From contig JAUCZK010000009.1 in the NCBI GenBank assembly GCA_030373145.1, positions 1 to 64,000 on the forward strand: DNA of 64,000 nucleotides, in the 5' to 3' direction. This document shows positions 43,109-52,408 of the stretch, one piece after another. Each line of letters opens with the position of its first letter. Positions within the stretch are counted from its first letter, which is position 1. Source of the DNA: Cyanobium sp. CZS48M. Its GTDB lineage: Bacteria; Cyanobacteriota; Cyanobacteriia; PCC-6307; Cyanobiaceae. Position numbers and translations under genes: made by a program. The notes under the pieces were generated by a model. That model was given only the letters and a program-made list of their open reading frames with translations. It ran no database searches and was not told the DNA's origin.

Positions 43109-43510
43109 TCAGCCCGGCAGCATCACCCGGTTGATCACGTGGACAATGCCGTTGTCGCAGACAACATCGGCAGCATTCACGCTGGCGTTCTTCACCTCAA
43201 ACGGATCGGCACGGCGAATGGGCAGCGGCGCCCCCTCGAGGGTGGTCCACTCCGCCTGGGTGAGCAGTTGCTCGCGGGTGTACTGGCCAGAGAGCACGTG
43301 ATATTTGAGGATCCGTGCCAGCTGCGGCGGGTTCTGCACCAGGGTCTGGACGGTGCCGGCCGGCAGGGCCGCAAAGGCGTCATCCACTGGGGCGAAGACG
43401 GTGAAGGGGCCCGGGCTGGCCAGGGCCTCCAGCAACCCTCCGGCTTCAACGGCCGCCAGCAGGGTCTGAAAACAGCCGGCCGCACGGGCGGTGTCAAGGA
43501 TGTCAGGCAT
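43109..43510 (-). CDS. Fasciclin domain protein
   Basis: This 133-residue single FAS1 domain has the H1 motif [17 protein letters not shown] (about residues 33-49), a [13 protein letters not shown] segment and the H2 motif [14 protein letters not shown] near the C-terminus. No signal peptide is visible. Stand-alone FAS1 proteins in cyanobacteria sometimes neighbour the CO2-uptake operon, as here, but their role is unknown. It follows chpX on the same strand after 32 bases and may be cotranscribed. Confidence 0.92.
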   Translation of the reverse strand: MPDILDTARAAGCFQTLLAAVEAGGLLEALASPGPFTVFAPVDDAFAALPAGTVQTLVQNPPQLARILKYHVLSGQYTREQLLTQAEWTTLEGAPLPIRRADPFEVKNASVNAADVVCDNGIVHVINRVMLPG

Positions 43511-43542
43511 GGGGATGGTGGGCGGAGGAACGGATGATCAGC

Positions 43543-44835
43543 TCAGCGGTAGTCCTGGCTCTGCACATCGCGCAGGCGAGCTTCGGGCCGGAGGAAGCGA
43601 TCCATCTGGCTCTCAAAGAAGCGGCGGTTGGCCAGGAGGTGCTCCGGATCGGGGTCATCGAGGGGATAGAACAGCGCGGCCCTGAGGGCCTGGATCACCG
43701 CCGAGGTCACGTTGTACATCGAGCGCTGGAAGGTGATGCCCAGCTGAATCAGCTGATCCTCCTCACCGCGGCGGTGCTGGAGGTAGATCTCCTTGAGATA
43801 GGGGGGCAGAAAATGCACCATGTCCTGCATCAGCAGGGTGGGGGGGATGCCGGCGGAGCCGACTGGAAACACATCGGCGTAGAGGATGCCGTAGTGGAAA
43901 TCCGCCTGCTCAGCAGGCACCTGCCCCGCCTGGGCGTTATACGACTTGGTGCCGCGAAACGGTGCCGTGCGGTAGAAGACAGCCTCCACATAGGGCAGAG
44001 CCGCTTCGTAGAGCCAGGTGAATCCCTCCGATTTGGGAATGATCTCCAGACACTCACCGTTGATGTAAACGTGGTGATAGATCGGTCGGCCCGCAATCGC
44101 AAAGATGCCGTTCACCAGGAAGTCCATGGCAGCAGGGACACCGGAAAACCCCCCCTCATCGTAGATGTCACTCATCTCGAAGAAGACCGGAGCCATCACC
44201 TCCCAGAACAGGCCGAGGTTGGCGTAGTAACTGAGCTTGCGCACCTGCTCCAGGAACATCTCCGGAAACAGCTTGTGCAGCCCCAGCATCAGGGGGTTGC
44301 CCTTGAAATAGGCCTTGATGGCCCGATCGGCGTTGGCCTTGTAGGTGTCGCTCTCCAGGTAGGCGTAGAAGCGTCCGCCCATGCCTTGGTGCCAGAACAT
44401 GGCATCCATGCAGGCCTCCGCAAACTCCATGTTGATGCGGTCGTGCCAGAGGTGGTGGAGCAGCTTGGGCATCCGCCCCGTCTCCCCCTTCTCCATGAAC
44501 TCCAGCAGCTCGGGGTGAGCCCCGGCCTCGCCGCGCCAGATGCGCAAGTCGGCGCTGTCTCCGGCATAGGAATTGGGAAGATCGAGATACTCCTGGCTGG
44601 GGAAATACTTGAAGGCCGGCAACGGATTGAGGAACACCCGCTCAGCGATGTACAGGAGATCACGCCAGTAGAAGTCCATCGGCACGGCGTAGGCCTTGTA
44701 GATGCCGATGATCTGCTTGAGGTTCTCGGGGCTGTCAGGCAGCATCGAACCGCCCGCCTCCAACCGCTGCACCACTTCAGCGAAGGGGTGGGTGGAGGGG
44801 GGCAGAACCGTGGGCTTCGGGGTCAGCACCGTCAT
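43543..44835 (-). CDS. chpX: CO2 hydration protein ChpX (CupB type)
   Basis: The 430-residue protein is the dedicated hydration subunit of the NDH-1MS' complex, converting CO2 to bicarbonate on the cytoplasmic side of thylakoids. Recognised segments: AVPMDFYWRDLLYIAERVF, HHLWHDRINMEFAEACMDAM and MFWHQGMGGRFYAYLES. It lacks signal and membrane helices. Its start overlaps the ndhD4 stop (ATGA), consistent with an ndhF4-ndhD4-chpX operon. Only this constitutive type is seen in the window. Confidence 0.94.
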   Translation of the reverse strand: MTVLTPKPTVLPPSTHPFAEVVQRLEAGGSMLPDSPENLKQIIGIYKAYAVPMDFYWRDLLYIAERVFLNPLPAFKYFPSQEYLDLPNSYAGDSADLRIWRGEAGAHPELLEFMEKGETGRMPKLLHHLWHDRINMEFAEACMDAMFWHQGMGGRFYAYLESDTYKANADRAIKAYFKGNPLMLGLHKLFPEMFLEQVRKLSYYANLGLFWEVMAPVFFEMSDIYDEGGFSGVPAAMDFLVNGIFAIAGRPIYHHVYINGECLEIIPKSEGFTWLYEAALPYVEAVFYRTAPFRGTKSYNAQAGQVPAEQADFHYGILYADVFPVGSAGIPPTLLMQDMVHFLPPYLKEIYLQHRRGEEDQLIQLGITFQRSMYNVTSAVIQALRAALFYPLDDPDPEHLLANRRFFESQMDRFLRPEARLRDVQSQDYR

Positions 44836-46313
44836 GAGGGGAGCTCCTGAAGGATGGGGTTGGCGGGGAGAGAGGCGATCAGGGGTTGGTGGCGAGCTAG
44901 CGGAGTGGTGACGGATTCACTCCAGCCCAGGGTGAGCGGCGGCCAGAGCCCCCCCATCAGCACCAGGGCGGAGAGCACCAGGGCCGGCAGCCGCTCACTC
45001 CAGGTGGTGGCGGGATAGAAGGCCTTGGCGTTATCGAGCTTGCCGAAGCCCACCCGGTTGAACAGGCGAACCGCATACACCGCTGTGAGACCGGATGCAA
45101 ACAGGCAGCCGAGGGTGGGCAGGGGGAACACGCTCCAGCTGCCCTGGAACACCACCAGCTCTGCCACGAAGCCCACCATGCCGGGCAGACCTGCGGCGGC
45201 CATCAGGGCCAGTAGGAACAGGCCCAGGGTGAAGGGCAGACCACGCAGGGGATTGAGCAGGCCGGAGAGTTCAGCGATCTCGGTGGTGCCAGTCTTGGCT
45301 TCGATCAAGCCCACGACGCAGAACAGCAGCGAGGAGATCACCCCGTGGGCCAGCACCTGGGCGACGGCCCCCTGGAGGCTCAGGGGGGTGGCTGCCGCCA
45401 GCGCCAGCAGCAGCAGGCCCATGTGCCCCAGGGAGCTGTAGGCCACCAGCCGGCGCATGTCCGTCTGGGCGATGGCATTGAGGGCTCCATAGACCGCACC
45501 GGCGGTGCCCGCCACGGCGATCAGCGGTGCCCAGGCCTCCCAGGTGTCACCCATGAAGCCCACCCCGAAGCGCAGCAGGCCATAGGCCCCGAGCTTGGAG
45601 ACGGCACCGGCCAGCAGCATCGCCACCGGTGAGGAGGCTTCGCTGTAGGCCAGGGGCTGCCAGCCATGCAGAGGAACCGCCGGCAGTTTCAGGCCAAAGG
45701 CCAGCACCAGCAACCCCAGGATCCAGACCCTGGAACCCTCAGGCAGTGCCGCTGTGGCCATGTCGTCGTAGGCGAGGCTGAAGCCGTTGGCATTGAGCAG
45801 GCCGAGGGCCAGCACCGCCGACAGCAGGGCCACTCCCGACACGGCGCCATACAGCAGATAGCGAATGGCGGCCTGGCGGCTGCGCTGATGGCCCCAGATG
45901 GCGATCAGCAGGGTGGTGGGAATCAGGATCAGCTCGAAGGCGATCACGAACAGCAGGCCATTGCGGGCCAGCAGGGCCCCCTGCAGACCCAGATTGGTGG
46001 CCATGACCAGGGCGAAGAACAGCCGCTCCCTGGGCATCTCCAGACTGGTGGCGGCAACGGTCATCAAGGTGAGCAGGGCTGTCAGACCCACCAGCGGCAG
46101 CGAGAGGCCGTCCTGGCCCAGGTGAAAATCGAGACCGAGCTGGGGCAGCCACTCCAGCCGCAGGTCGGCGGCGGGTTGAAGGGCCATCCGCACCACCAGC
46201 AGCAGCTGCAGGCCGGGGATCCCAAGGGCCAGACGGCGGGGCCAGGGCCCCGCAGGAGCGACGATCATCGCCAGCGCGGTCGCCAGCGGAAGCAACAGGA
46301 GCAGAATCAGCAT
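44832..46313 (-). CDS. ndhD4: NADH-quinone oxidoreductase subunit NdhD4
   Basis: The 493-residue subunit has about 14 predicted helices with Mrp/NuoM motifs, including the conserved proton-channel part GLKLPAVPLHGWQPLAYSEA and LLARNGLLFVIAFELILIP. The operon partner genes ndhF4 and chpX identify it as the D4 paralogue of the CO2-uptake complex, not the respiratory D1. It helps form the proton-pumping arm in the thylakoid membrane. Confidence 0.92.
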   Translation of the reverse strand: MLILLLLLPLATALAMIVAPAGPWPRRLALGIPGLQLLLVVRMALQPAADLRLEWLPQLGLDFHLGQDGLSLPLVGLTALLTLMTVAATSLEMPRERLFFALVMATNLGLQGALLARNGLLFVIAFELILIPTTLLIAIWGHQRSRQAAIRYLLYGAVSGVALLSAVLALGLLNANGFSLAYDDMATAALPEGSRVWILGLLVLAFGLKLPAVPLHGWQPLAYSEASSPVAMLLAGAVSKLGAYGLLRFGVGFMGDTWEAWAPLIAVAGTAGAVYGALNAIAQTDMRRLVAYSSLGHMGLLLLALAAATPLSLQGAVAQVLAHGVISSLLFCVVGLIEAKTGTTEIAELSGLLNPLRGLPFTLGLFLLALMAAAGLPGMVGFVAELVVFQGSWSVFPLPTLGCLFASGLTAVYAVRLFNRVGFGKLDNAKAFYPATTWSERLPALVLSALVLMGGLWPPLTLGWSESVTTPLARHQPLIASLPANPILQELPS

Positions 46314-46340
46314 GGGAGTTGACGGCTGGGGAGACGGTCG

Positions 46341-48167
46341 TCAGAAACGAAGCAGGGTCGGTGCCAGGGCCGGCTGGCGCACCAGGATCCAGGCCCCCAT
46401 CAGCAGGACGCCGATCAGCACGGTGAGCGCGTAGCCCTGCACCCGACCTGAGGTGCTGTAGCTGAGCCGGCGGGCGCCCTCCATGGTCAGACCGCCGCTG
46501 CGGTCGCTGAAGCCATCCACCAGGCGACGATCCACCCAGCGGCTGGCCGCTGCTAGCACCACCACCAGACCCACAACGGTTCGGCGGTAGAAGGTTTCGG
46601 TATGCAGGTCGGCGGCCAACCAGTGCTGCAGGCCATCGAGGGGGTGAGGGAGCTGCTGCCACGTAAGCGCTCCCCCCAGCAGGGTGGAGGCCAGCAGCGG
46701 CAGGGCCATGGGCCCCCAGTTGAAGCCACCGAAGGGCGTGGGGGCCAGCAGCACCGGCAGGTGCAGCACCATCCCCGCTCCCACCATGGTGGGCAACACC
46801 ATCAGCCAGAGCACCTCAGCCGAGCGGGCCGTGAACACCGACGGAGTTCCGCCCCAGATCCGCCGGAAGATGCGCACCAGGCAGGCGCTGATCAGTGCGT
46901 TCGTCAGCAGCACCACCACCAGCAGGGACGATGGGGCGGACCCCTCCAGCAGGGAACCGGCCAGCTCGTTGAGAGCTCCAAACCCAGCCAGTGGAGGCAG
47001 GGCCACCATGCCGCCGGCGCCGACGAGAAAAGCCAGGCCCGTGAGCGGTCGCCTCGACCAGAGGCCACCCAGCTGGGTGAGGTCTTGGGTGACGTTGCTG
47101 CTGATAACCGTGCCCACGGCCATGAGCATCAGTGCCATCGGCAGGGGGTAGATCAGCAGCATGTGCCAGGCCGCATCCACGGAGCCACAGCCCACGGCCA
47201 TGAACAGCAGGCCGAACCAGCTGCTCACCAGGAATGACAGGGCCCGCTTGATATCCACCTGGGCCAGGGCGATCAGTGCACCCACCAGCGCCGTGGTGCC
47301 ACCCACCACCACCAGGAAGGCCTGGGCAGTGGGGCTGATGGCCAGCAGGGGATGCAGACGCAACAACACCCAGGCACCACCGGCCACCACCACCGAACTG
47401 CGCAGGATCGTGGAGGGCAGTGGCCCTTCCATCGCCTCATCCAGCCAGAGGTGAAGGGGGATCTGGGCGCACTTGCCCATCGGACCGGCCACCAGCGCCA
47501 GCAGGATCAAGGTGAGGGCCGGCGACGGTTCGGCCTGGGCCGCCCAATCGGCCAGATCGTTGAAGTTCCAGCTGCCCGCCATCGGCAGCAGGGCGATCAC
47601 CCCGGCCAGCAGCACCAGGTCACCCACCCGTTTGGTCAGGAAGGCATCCCGGGCCCCTTTCACCACCAGCGACTGGTTGTACCAGGTGCCGACGATCAGG
47701 TAGGTGCCCAGGGTGAGCAGCTCCAGCACCACATAGGAAAAGAAGAGCGAATCGGTGACCACCAGGGCACAGAGACCGGCTTCGAACAGATTCAGGGATC
47801 CGAAGAAGCGGGGCCAGCCCCAATCCATCTCCAGATAGCCGATCGCATAAACCTGCGCCAGGAGATGAACGCCGCAGATCATTGTGATCGCAATCAACAC
47901 GCTGCGATCAATCGTCGCGTCGAAATTGATGGTGAGCCCGGCTGTGGAGAGCCAGGTCCAGGTGAAGCTGAGGCTGCGGCCGGAGCAGCCGATCCAAGCC
48001 AACAGACCATGGCTGAAGGCCAGAAAATTCATCACCAGGTTGAGATACCCGGCTGGCCGCGGTCCGCTCTGGCTGATCAGACCAGGCGACCAGAGAAAGG
48101 AGAACAAACCGCCGAGTAACGGGTAGAGCGGAATCAACCAGGCCGTCTCGAAGAAGGGGACGGTCAT
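46341..48167 (-). CDS. ndhF4: NADH-quinone oxidoreductase subunit NdhF4
   Basis: The 608-residue subunit is the NuoL-like partner of NdhD4. The ATG at 48167 is preferred; an upstream TTG/ATG region to 48197 is also open. Conserved parts are AQVYAIGYLEMDWGWPRFFG and AQIPLHLWLDEAMEGPLPST (NuoL channel), with 14 or more helices. It is shorter than respiratory NdhF1. It is the first gene of the ndhF4-ndhD4-chpX operon, 27 bases ahead of ndhD4. Confidence 0.92.
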   Translation of the reverse strand: MTVPFFETAWLIPLYPLLGGLFSFLWSPGLISQSGPRPAGYLNLVMNFLAFSHGLLAWIGCSGRSLSFTWTWLSTAGLTINFDATIDRSVLIAITMICGVHLLAQVYAIGYLEMDWGWPRFFGSLNLFEAGLCALVVTDSLFFSYVVLELLTLGTYLIVGTWYNQSLVVKGARDAFLTKRVGDLVLLAGVIALLPMAGSWNFNDLADWAAQAEPSPALTLILLALVAGPMGKCAQIPLHLWLDEAMEGPLPSTILRSSVVVAGGAWVLLRLHPLLAISPTAQAFLVVVGGTTALVGALIALAQVDIKRALSFLVSSWFGLLFMAVGCGSVDAAWHMLLIYPLPMALMLMAVGTVISSNVTQDLTQLGGLWSRRPLTGLAFLVGAGGMVALPPLAGFGALNELAGSLLEGSAPSSLLVVVLLTNALISACLVRIFRRIWGGTPSVFTARSAEVLWLMVLPTMVGAGMVLHLPVLLAPTPFGGFNWGPMALPLLASTLLGGALTWQQLPHPLDGLQHWLAADLHTETFYRRTVVGLVVVLAAASRWVDRRLVDGFSDRSGGLTMEGARRLSYSTSGRVQGYALTVLIGVLLMGAWILVRQPALAPTLLRF

Positions 48168-48302
48168 CGCGTTGTGCGGTTTGAGGGAGAGTCGCAAAAC
48201 CTTAGGGGTTTCCCGTGCGCCAGGGGGGGCCTAATGAAGTTGCGTTGCCTATGACTCCGTTAAGCGTGGTTGATCGGCTCCGCCGCCGCCAAGGGGCCCA
48301 AG

Positions 48303-49619
48303 TCAGCCGGCTGGCGCTGGCCACTGCTGCAACCACAGGGCCGAAGCGGCCAGCTGCATCAGCACGGTGGGAAGGCCGAAGCCGAGCCACAGGCGAAAGG
48401 AGATCGGGCATCCCTCCTGGCGGCCGATGCCGGCGGCCACGAGATTGGCCGAAGCGCCGATCATCGTGGCGTTACCCCCCAGGGTTCCGCCCAGCATCAG
48501 GGCGAAGAAGCCGGGCAGCAGAGCCTGGGGCACCGCCCCACCGGCTGAGAGCAGCCCCGCCTGGCGGCTGCTCTCCAGCAGCACGGGTGTGAGCGTGGCC
48601 AGCAGCGGGATGTTCGGCACCAGCGATGAGGCCGCTGCAGTGCTGAGCAGCAACCACTGGGTGCCGGCTTCACCGCTGCCACTGATCAGTCCGCTGAAGG
48701 CGGCTGCAGCCAAGGCCAGCACCCCCTGCCGCTCCAGGCCGCCGATCAGCACGAACAGGCCGATGAAATAGAGCAGGGTCGACCAGTCGAGCCGGGAGAG
48801 CAGGCGCTCGACACTGACCACTCGACTGCGGTGCACCACCGCCAGGCTCAGGGCCGCTGCCGCCAACGCCGTTGCCCCGGGCCTGATGGGCACGGGCAGC
48901 TCCTCACCCCAGAGAAACAGCGGCAGCATCAGCACAACCAGCGCCAGCAACAGGTTGAAGACCCTGGGATGGAGCAGCCGCGGTGCCGCCTGCCGCAGGG
49001 CTGGCCGCCGCAGTCTCCAGGTGCTGCGGTAGAGCCAGGGCAGGGTGAGCAGCACCATCAACAGGCTCAGAACGCCGGCGCTCGCCACCTGGCGCCCGTA
49101 GGCCACGAAGCCCAGGCCGATCTGGCTGGCCACCAGGTAAGTGGCGGGATCGCCGATCACGGTCAGCAACCCGGCGCTGTTGGCTGTGAGCACCAACAGG
49201 ATCAGCAGCGGCCGCGGGTCAAGATCCATCTCCCTGGCCAGGGGAGGCAGCAGCGGGCCGACCAGCAACACCGTGGCGGCGTTGGGCAGCACGGCGCTGA
49301 AGGCACTGGTGAGCAGCACCAGGCCCAGCAGCAGCCTGCGCCCTTCGCCCAGGGCCACCTGCATCAGGCGATGGGCCAGCACGGCAAAGGCACCGGTGGC
49401 CTCCAGGGCCTGCACCATCACCATCATTCCGAACAGCAGCGTGAGCGTGCCCTGGGCCTGGGCGACGCTGGCCGCCGCCTCCGGCAGGCTGATCACACCG
49501 CTGATGATCAGCAGCGAGGCCCCCAGCAGGGACGCCGCCGTGAGCTGAGTCCATCCGCAGGCGGTGGCCAGCAACACCGCCGTGACCGTGACCAGCGCGA
49601 TCCAGGCCTGGGGGCTCAA
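48303..49619 (-). CDS. SLC13-like permease (anion or arsenical/CitMHS superfamily)
   Basis: The 438-residue protein has about 11-12 predicted helices in two halves. The halves show repeated signature segments: SAVLPNAATVLLVGPLLPP with LTANSAGLLTVIGDPATYLV in the first, and SSLVPNIPLLATLTPVLL with GGTLGGNATMIGASANLV in the second, matching the ion transporter superfamily. The TTG start overlaps the P-type ATPase stop (TTGA), implying coupling. Its ion is unknown; Na+/phosphate, sulfate or arsenite-type are possible. Confidence 0.85.
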   Translation of the reverse strand: MSPQAWIALVTVTAVLLATACGWTQLTAASLLGASLLIISGVISLPEAAASVAQAQGTLTLLFGMMVMVQALEATGAFAVLAHRLMQVALGEGRRLLLGLVLLTSAFSAVLPNAATVLLVGPLLPPLAREMDLDPRPLLILLVLTANSAGLLTVIGDPATYLVASQIGLGFVAYGRQVASAGVLSLLMVLLTLPWLYRSTWRLRRPALRQAAPRLLHPRVFNLLLALVVLMLPLFLWGEELPVPIRPGATALAAAALSLAVVHRSRVVSVERLLSRLDWSTLLYFIGLFVLIGGLERQGVLALAAAAFSGLISGSGEAGTQWLLLSTAAASSLVPNIPLLATLTPVLLESSRQAGLLSAGGAVPQALLPGFFALMLGGTLGGNATMIGASANLVAAGIGRQEGCPISFRLWLGFGLPTVLMQLAASALWLQQWPAPAG

Positions 49620-52342
49620 GTCCCAGGCTCCCCGCTCAGCAGGTCACGTCCCGCTGGCGCGGTGGTGGGGTCCAGTCGTTGCCCAGTCAGAGCCACGGGG
49701 ACCATCGGCAGCATCGGCAGGGCGCAGATCAGCCACTGCTTCAGGCTCAGGGCCTCGGTGCCGAACAGCTGGTTCATCCAGCCCAACTGGCTGAAGCCCA
49801 CCTGGAGCATCAGAGCGAGGGCCAGGCCCAACAGCAGCACCGGAGCCTGGGTCAGTTGTCCCCATCCCCGCTCAGCGGCGCGGTGCAGTCCCTTGCTCAC
49901 CTGGCTGATGCTGAGCAGGTACACCATCTGGGCCAGCACCAGCCCCTGCACCGCCATGGTGCGGGCGCCAGCCAGATTCAGGCCGCTCTGGCGGCCCCAG
50001 GCGAAGAGGCTGAAGATCAGGGCCCAGTTGAACAGCGACACCAGCAGGATGCGCCGGATCAGCCCACCGGTCAGCAGGGGCTGGCGGGGAGGCCTGGGCG
50101 GCTGCAGCATCAACCCGTCGCAGCGGGGCTCGAAGGCCAGCGGCACCGACATCGTCAGCGAACTCACCATGTTCAGCCAGAGCACCTGCAGTGCCGTGAC
50201 CGGAAGTTCCAGACCCAGCAGTGCCGCCAGCAGGATGGTCATCGAGGCGGCCCCATTCACCGGCAGCACGAAGGCCAGTGTTTTGCGCAGGTTCAGGTAA
50301 ACCGCCCGCCCCTCCTCCACGGCAGCTTCGATCGTGGCGAAGTTGTCGTCGGTGAGCAGCATGTCGGCGGCCTCACGGGCCACCTCGGTGCCACCCCTGC
50401 CCATGGCGATGCCAATGTCGGCCTGCTTCAGGGCCGGGGCGTCGTTGACCCCATCACCGGTCATGGCCACGACTTCGCCGTTGGCCTGCAGCGCCCGCAC
50501 CAGCTCCAGTTTCTGGGCCGGAGCCACCCTGGCGAACACATCCAGCTGGTCCACTTGGATGGCCAGCTCAGCGGGCGTCAGCTGCGCGAGGGCCGGCCCA
50601 TCAAGGCCCTCAAGGGGGCCATGGCCCCGGCCCAGGCCGATCTGGGTGGCGATCGCCAGGGCTGTCTCCAGGTGATCGCCGGTGATCATCTTCACCCGGA
50701 TGCCAGCGGCACGGCAGGCCGCCACGGCCGCGATCACCTCCGGCCGGGGGGGATCAAGCATCCCCTGCAGACCCACGAACTGCAGCCCCTCTGCCACGTG
50801 CTGGTCCTCGAGATTGGGTTGCTGGGGCTGGGCCTGGCCCACCGCAAAGGCCAACACCCGCTGACCGCGGCCCGCCATGGTGGCCACGGCCCCGTGTATG
50901 GCGGCGGCATCAAGGGGCTCGTTGAGGCCGCTGGCCCCCAGCTGGCTCAGGCAACGGGGCAGCACGGCCTCCACCGAACCCTTCACCAGGATGCGGGCAC
51001 TGCCATGCAGGGTGGCCATGAACTGCCGCTCGGACTCGAAGGGAATGGCGTCGCGCCTGGGGTGCTCCAGCAGGCTGCGTTGGGCATCCAGGCCCGCTGA
51101 ACGGGCCGCCACCAGCAGGGCCTTTTCCGTGGGGTCCCCCACCAGCCCCTCCTCCTCGCTGTGGCGGGCGTCATTGCAGAGCAACCCCGCCAGCAGGGTT
51201 TCGCCCATGGCGCGGTTGGCGGCCAGGGGGGCCTCGCCCCAGAGGCTCTCGAGCGGGCGCAGGTCGCCGCCGGCATAGATCTCCTGCACCAGCATCCGGT
51301 TCTGGGTGAGGGTGCCGGTCTTGTCGGAGCAGATCACCGTGGTGCTGCCGAGGGCCTCCACGGCCGGCAGCTTGCGAATGATTGCGTTGCGCCGGGCCAT
51401 GCGCCTGACGCCGATCGCCAGGGTGATGGTCACGATCGCCGGCAGCTCCTCGGGGATCGCCCCCACCGCCAGGGCCACGGCCCCATCGAACATCTCAGCG
51501 GATCCCCGCTGCCGGATCAGGCCCACCGCAAAGGTGAGGGCGGCCAGCACCAGAATCACCTTCAGCAGGGTCTGGCTGAAGCGCTGGAACTTGCGCGTCA
51601 GCGGGGTGCTCAGGCTCTGGCGCTGGCGCAGCACCGAGGAGATCTGACCCACTTCGGTGGCCCCGGCACAGGCCACCACCAGCCCATGGCCCAGGCCGGC
51701 GGTGACGAAGCTGCCCGCATGGGCCATGCCACGGCGATCCCCCAGGGCCGCCTCCAGCTCAACCGCCTGGGTTGATTTCGCCACCGGCAGGGATTCGCCG
51801 GTGAGCGCCGATTCATCCAGCCGAAGTTCCCGCGTCTGGAGCAGGCGCAGGTCGGCGGGCACCCGGGCGCCAGCGCTGAGGCGCACCAGATCACCGACCA
51901 CAAGCTGCTCGGAGGGCAGGCGCAGCTGCCGCCCGCCCCGCACCGCATCCACCTCGGTGCGCACGGATTGCGCCAGCGCCGCGATCGACGACTCAGCCCG
52001 ATCCTCCTGAACGAAGCCGATCACCGCATTGATCAGCGTCACGCTCCAGATCACCAGTGCTTCGCCGAGGGAGTCGATCCAGAGCTTGATCAGGCCCGTG
52101 ATCAGCAGGGTGTAAAGCAGCGGATTGTGGAACTGGTCAAGAAAGCGGAGCCAGCCTGGCCTCCCCGGTAGCGCCGTGAGCTGATTGGGACCGAAGCGCG
52201 AGAGGCGCCGGGCCGCTTCCTCGTCGCTCATACCTCGCTCGGGATCGCTGCCCAGCCGGGTCACCAGCGCAGCGCCTTCGAGGGCGTGAAACGGCAGATC
52301 CTGGTGGTTCTCGTCCCACAGACGGGTAGTCGGGCCTGACAT
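49616..52342 (-). CDS. P-type cation-transporting ATPase (P2-like, SERCA/PMR1-related)
   Basis: The 908-residue ATPase has the M4 motif AIPEELPAIV, the phosphorylated aspartate in SDKTGTLTQN (about residue 340), KGSVE (ATP site), and TGDGVNDAPALKQADIGIA near residue 627. The M5-M6 region reads PVNGAASM and QVLWLNMVSSLTM (about residue 720), where a typical Ca2+-ATPase has an acidic TD in M6. This suggests that the ion is not classical Ca2+; Na+, K+ or H+-like export is possible. It is upstream of and coupled to the SLC13-like permease. Confidence 0.92.
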   Translation of the reverse strand: MSGPTTRLWDENHQDLPFHALEGAALVTRLGSDPERGMSDEEAARRLSRFGPNQLTALPGRPGWLRFLDQFHNPLLYTLLITGLIKLWIDSLGEALVIWSVTLINAVIGFVQEDRAESSIAALAQSVRTEVDAVRGGRQLRLPSEQLVVGDLVRLSAGARVPADLRLLQTRELRLDESALTGESLPVAKSTQAVELEAALGDRRGMAHAGSFVTAGLGHGLVVACAGATEVGQISSVLRQRQSLSTPLTRKFQRFSQTLLKVILVLAALTFAVGLIRQRGSAEMFDGAVALAVGAIPEELPAIVTITLAIGVRRMARRNAIIRKLPAVEALGSTTVICSDKTGTLTQNRMLVQEIYAGGDLRPLESLWGEAPLAANRAMGETLLAGLLCNDARHSEEEGLVGDPTEKALLVAARSAGLDAQRSLLEHPRRDAIPFESERQFMATLHGSARILVKGSVEAVLPRCLSQLGASGLNEPLDAAAIHGAVATMAGRGQRVLAFAVGQAQPQQPNLEDQHVAEGLQFVGLQGMLDPPRPEVIAAVAACRAAGIRVKMITGDHLETALAIATQIGLGRGHGPLEGLDGPALAQLTPAELAIQVDQLDVFARVAPAQKLELVRALQANGEVVAMTGDGVNDAPALKQADIGIAMGRGGTEVAREAADMLLTDDNFATIEAAVEEGRAVYLNLRKTLAFVLPVNGAASMTILLAALLGLELPVTALQVLWLNMVSSLTMSVPLAFEPRCDGLMLQPPRPPRQPLLTGGLIRRILLVSLFNWALIFSLFAWGRQSGLNLAGARTMAVQGLVLAQMVYLLSISQVSKGLHRAAERGWGQLTQAPVLLLGLALALMLQVGFSQLGWMNQLFGTEALSLKQWLICALPMLPMVPVALTGQRLDPTTAPAGRDLLSGEPGT

Positions 52343-52408
52343 GAAACAGCGCGACGAGAGGCGACGCTATCGGCCCCTCCTCCCGACCGACTCAAACCCG
52401 CTGTCGCT

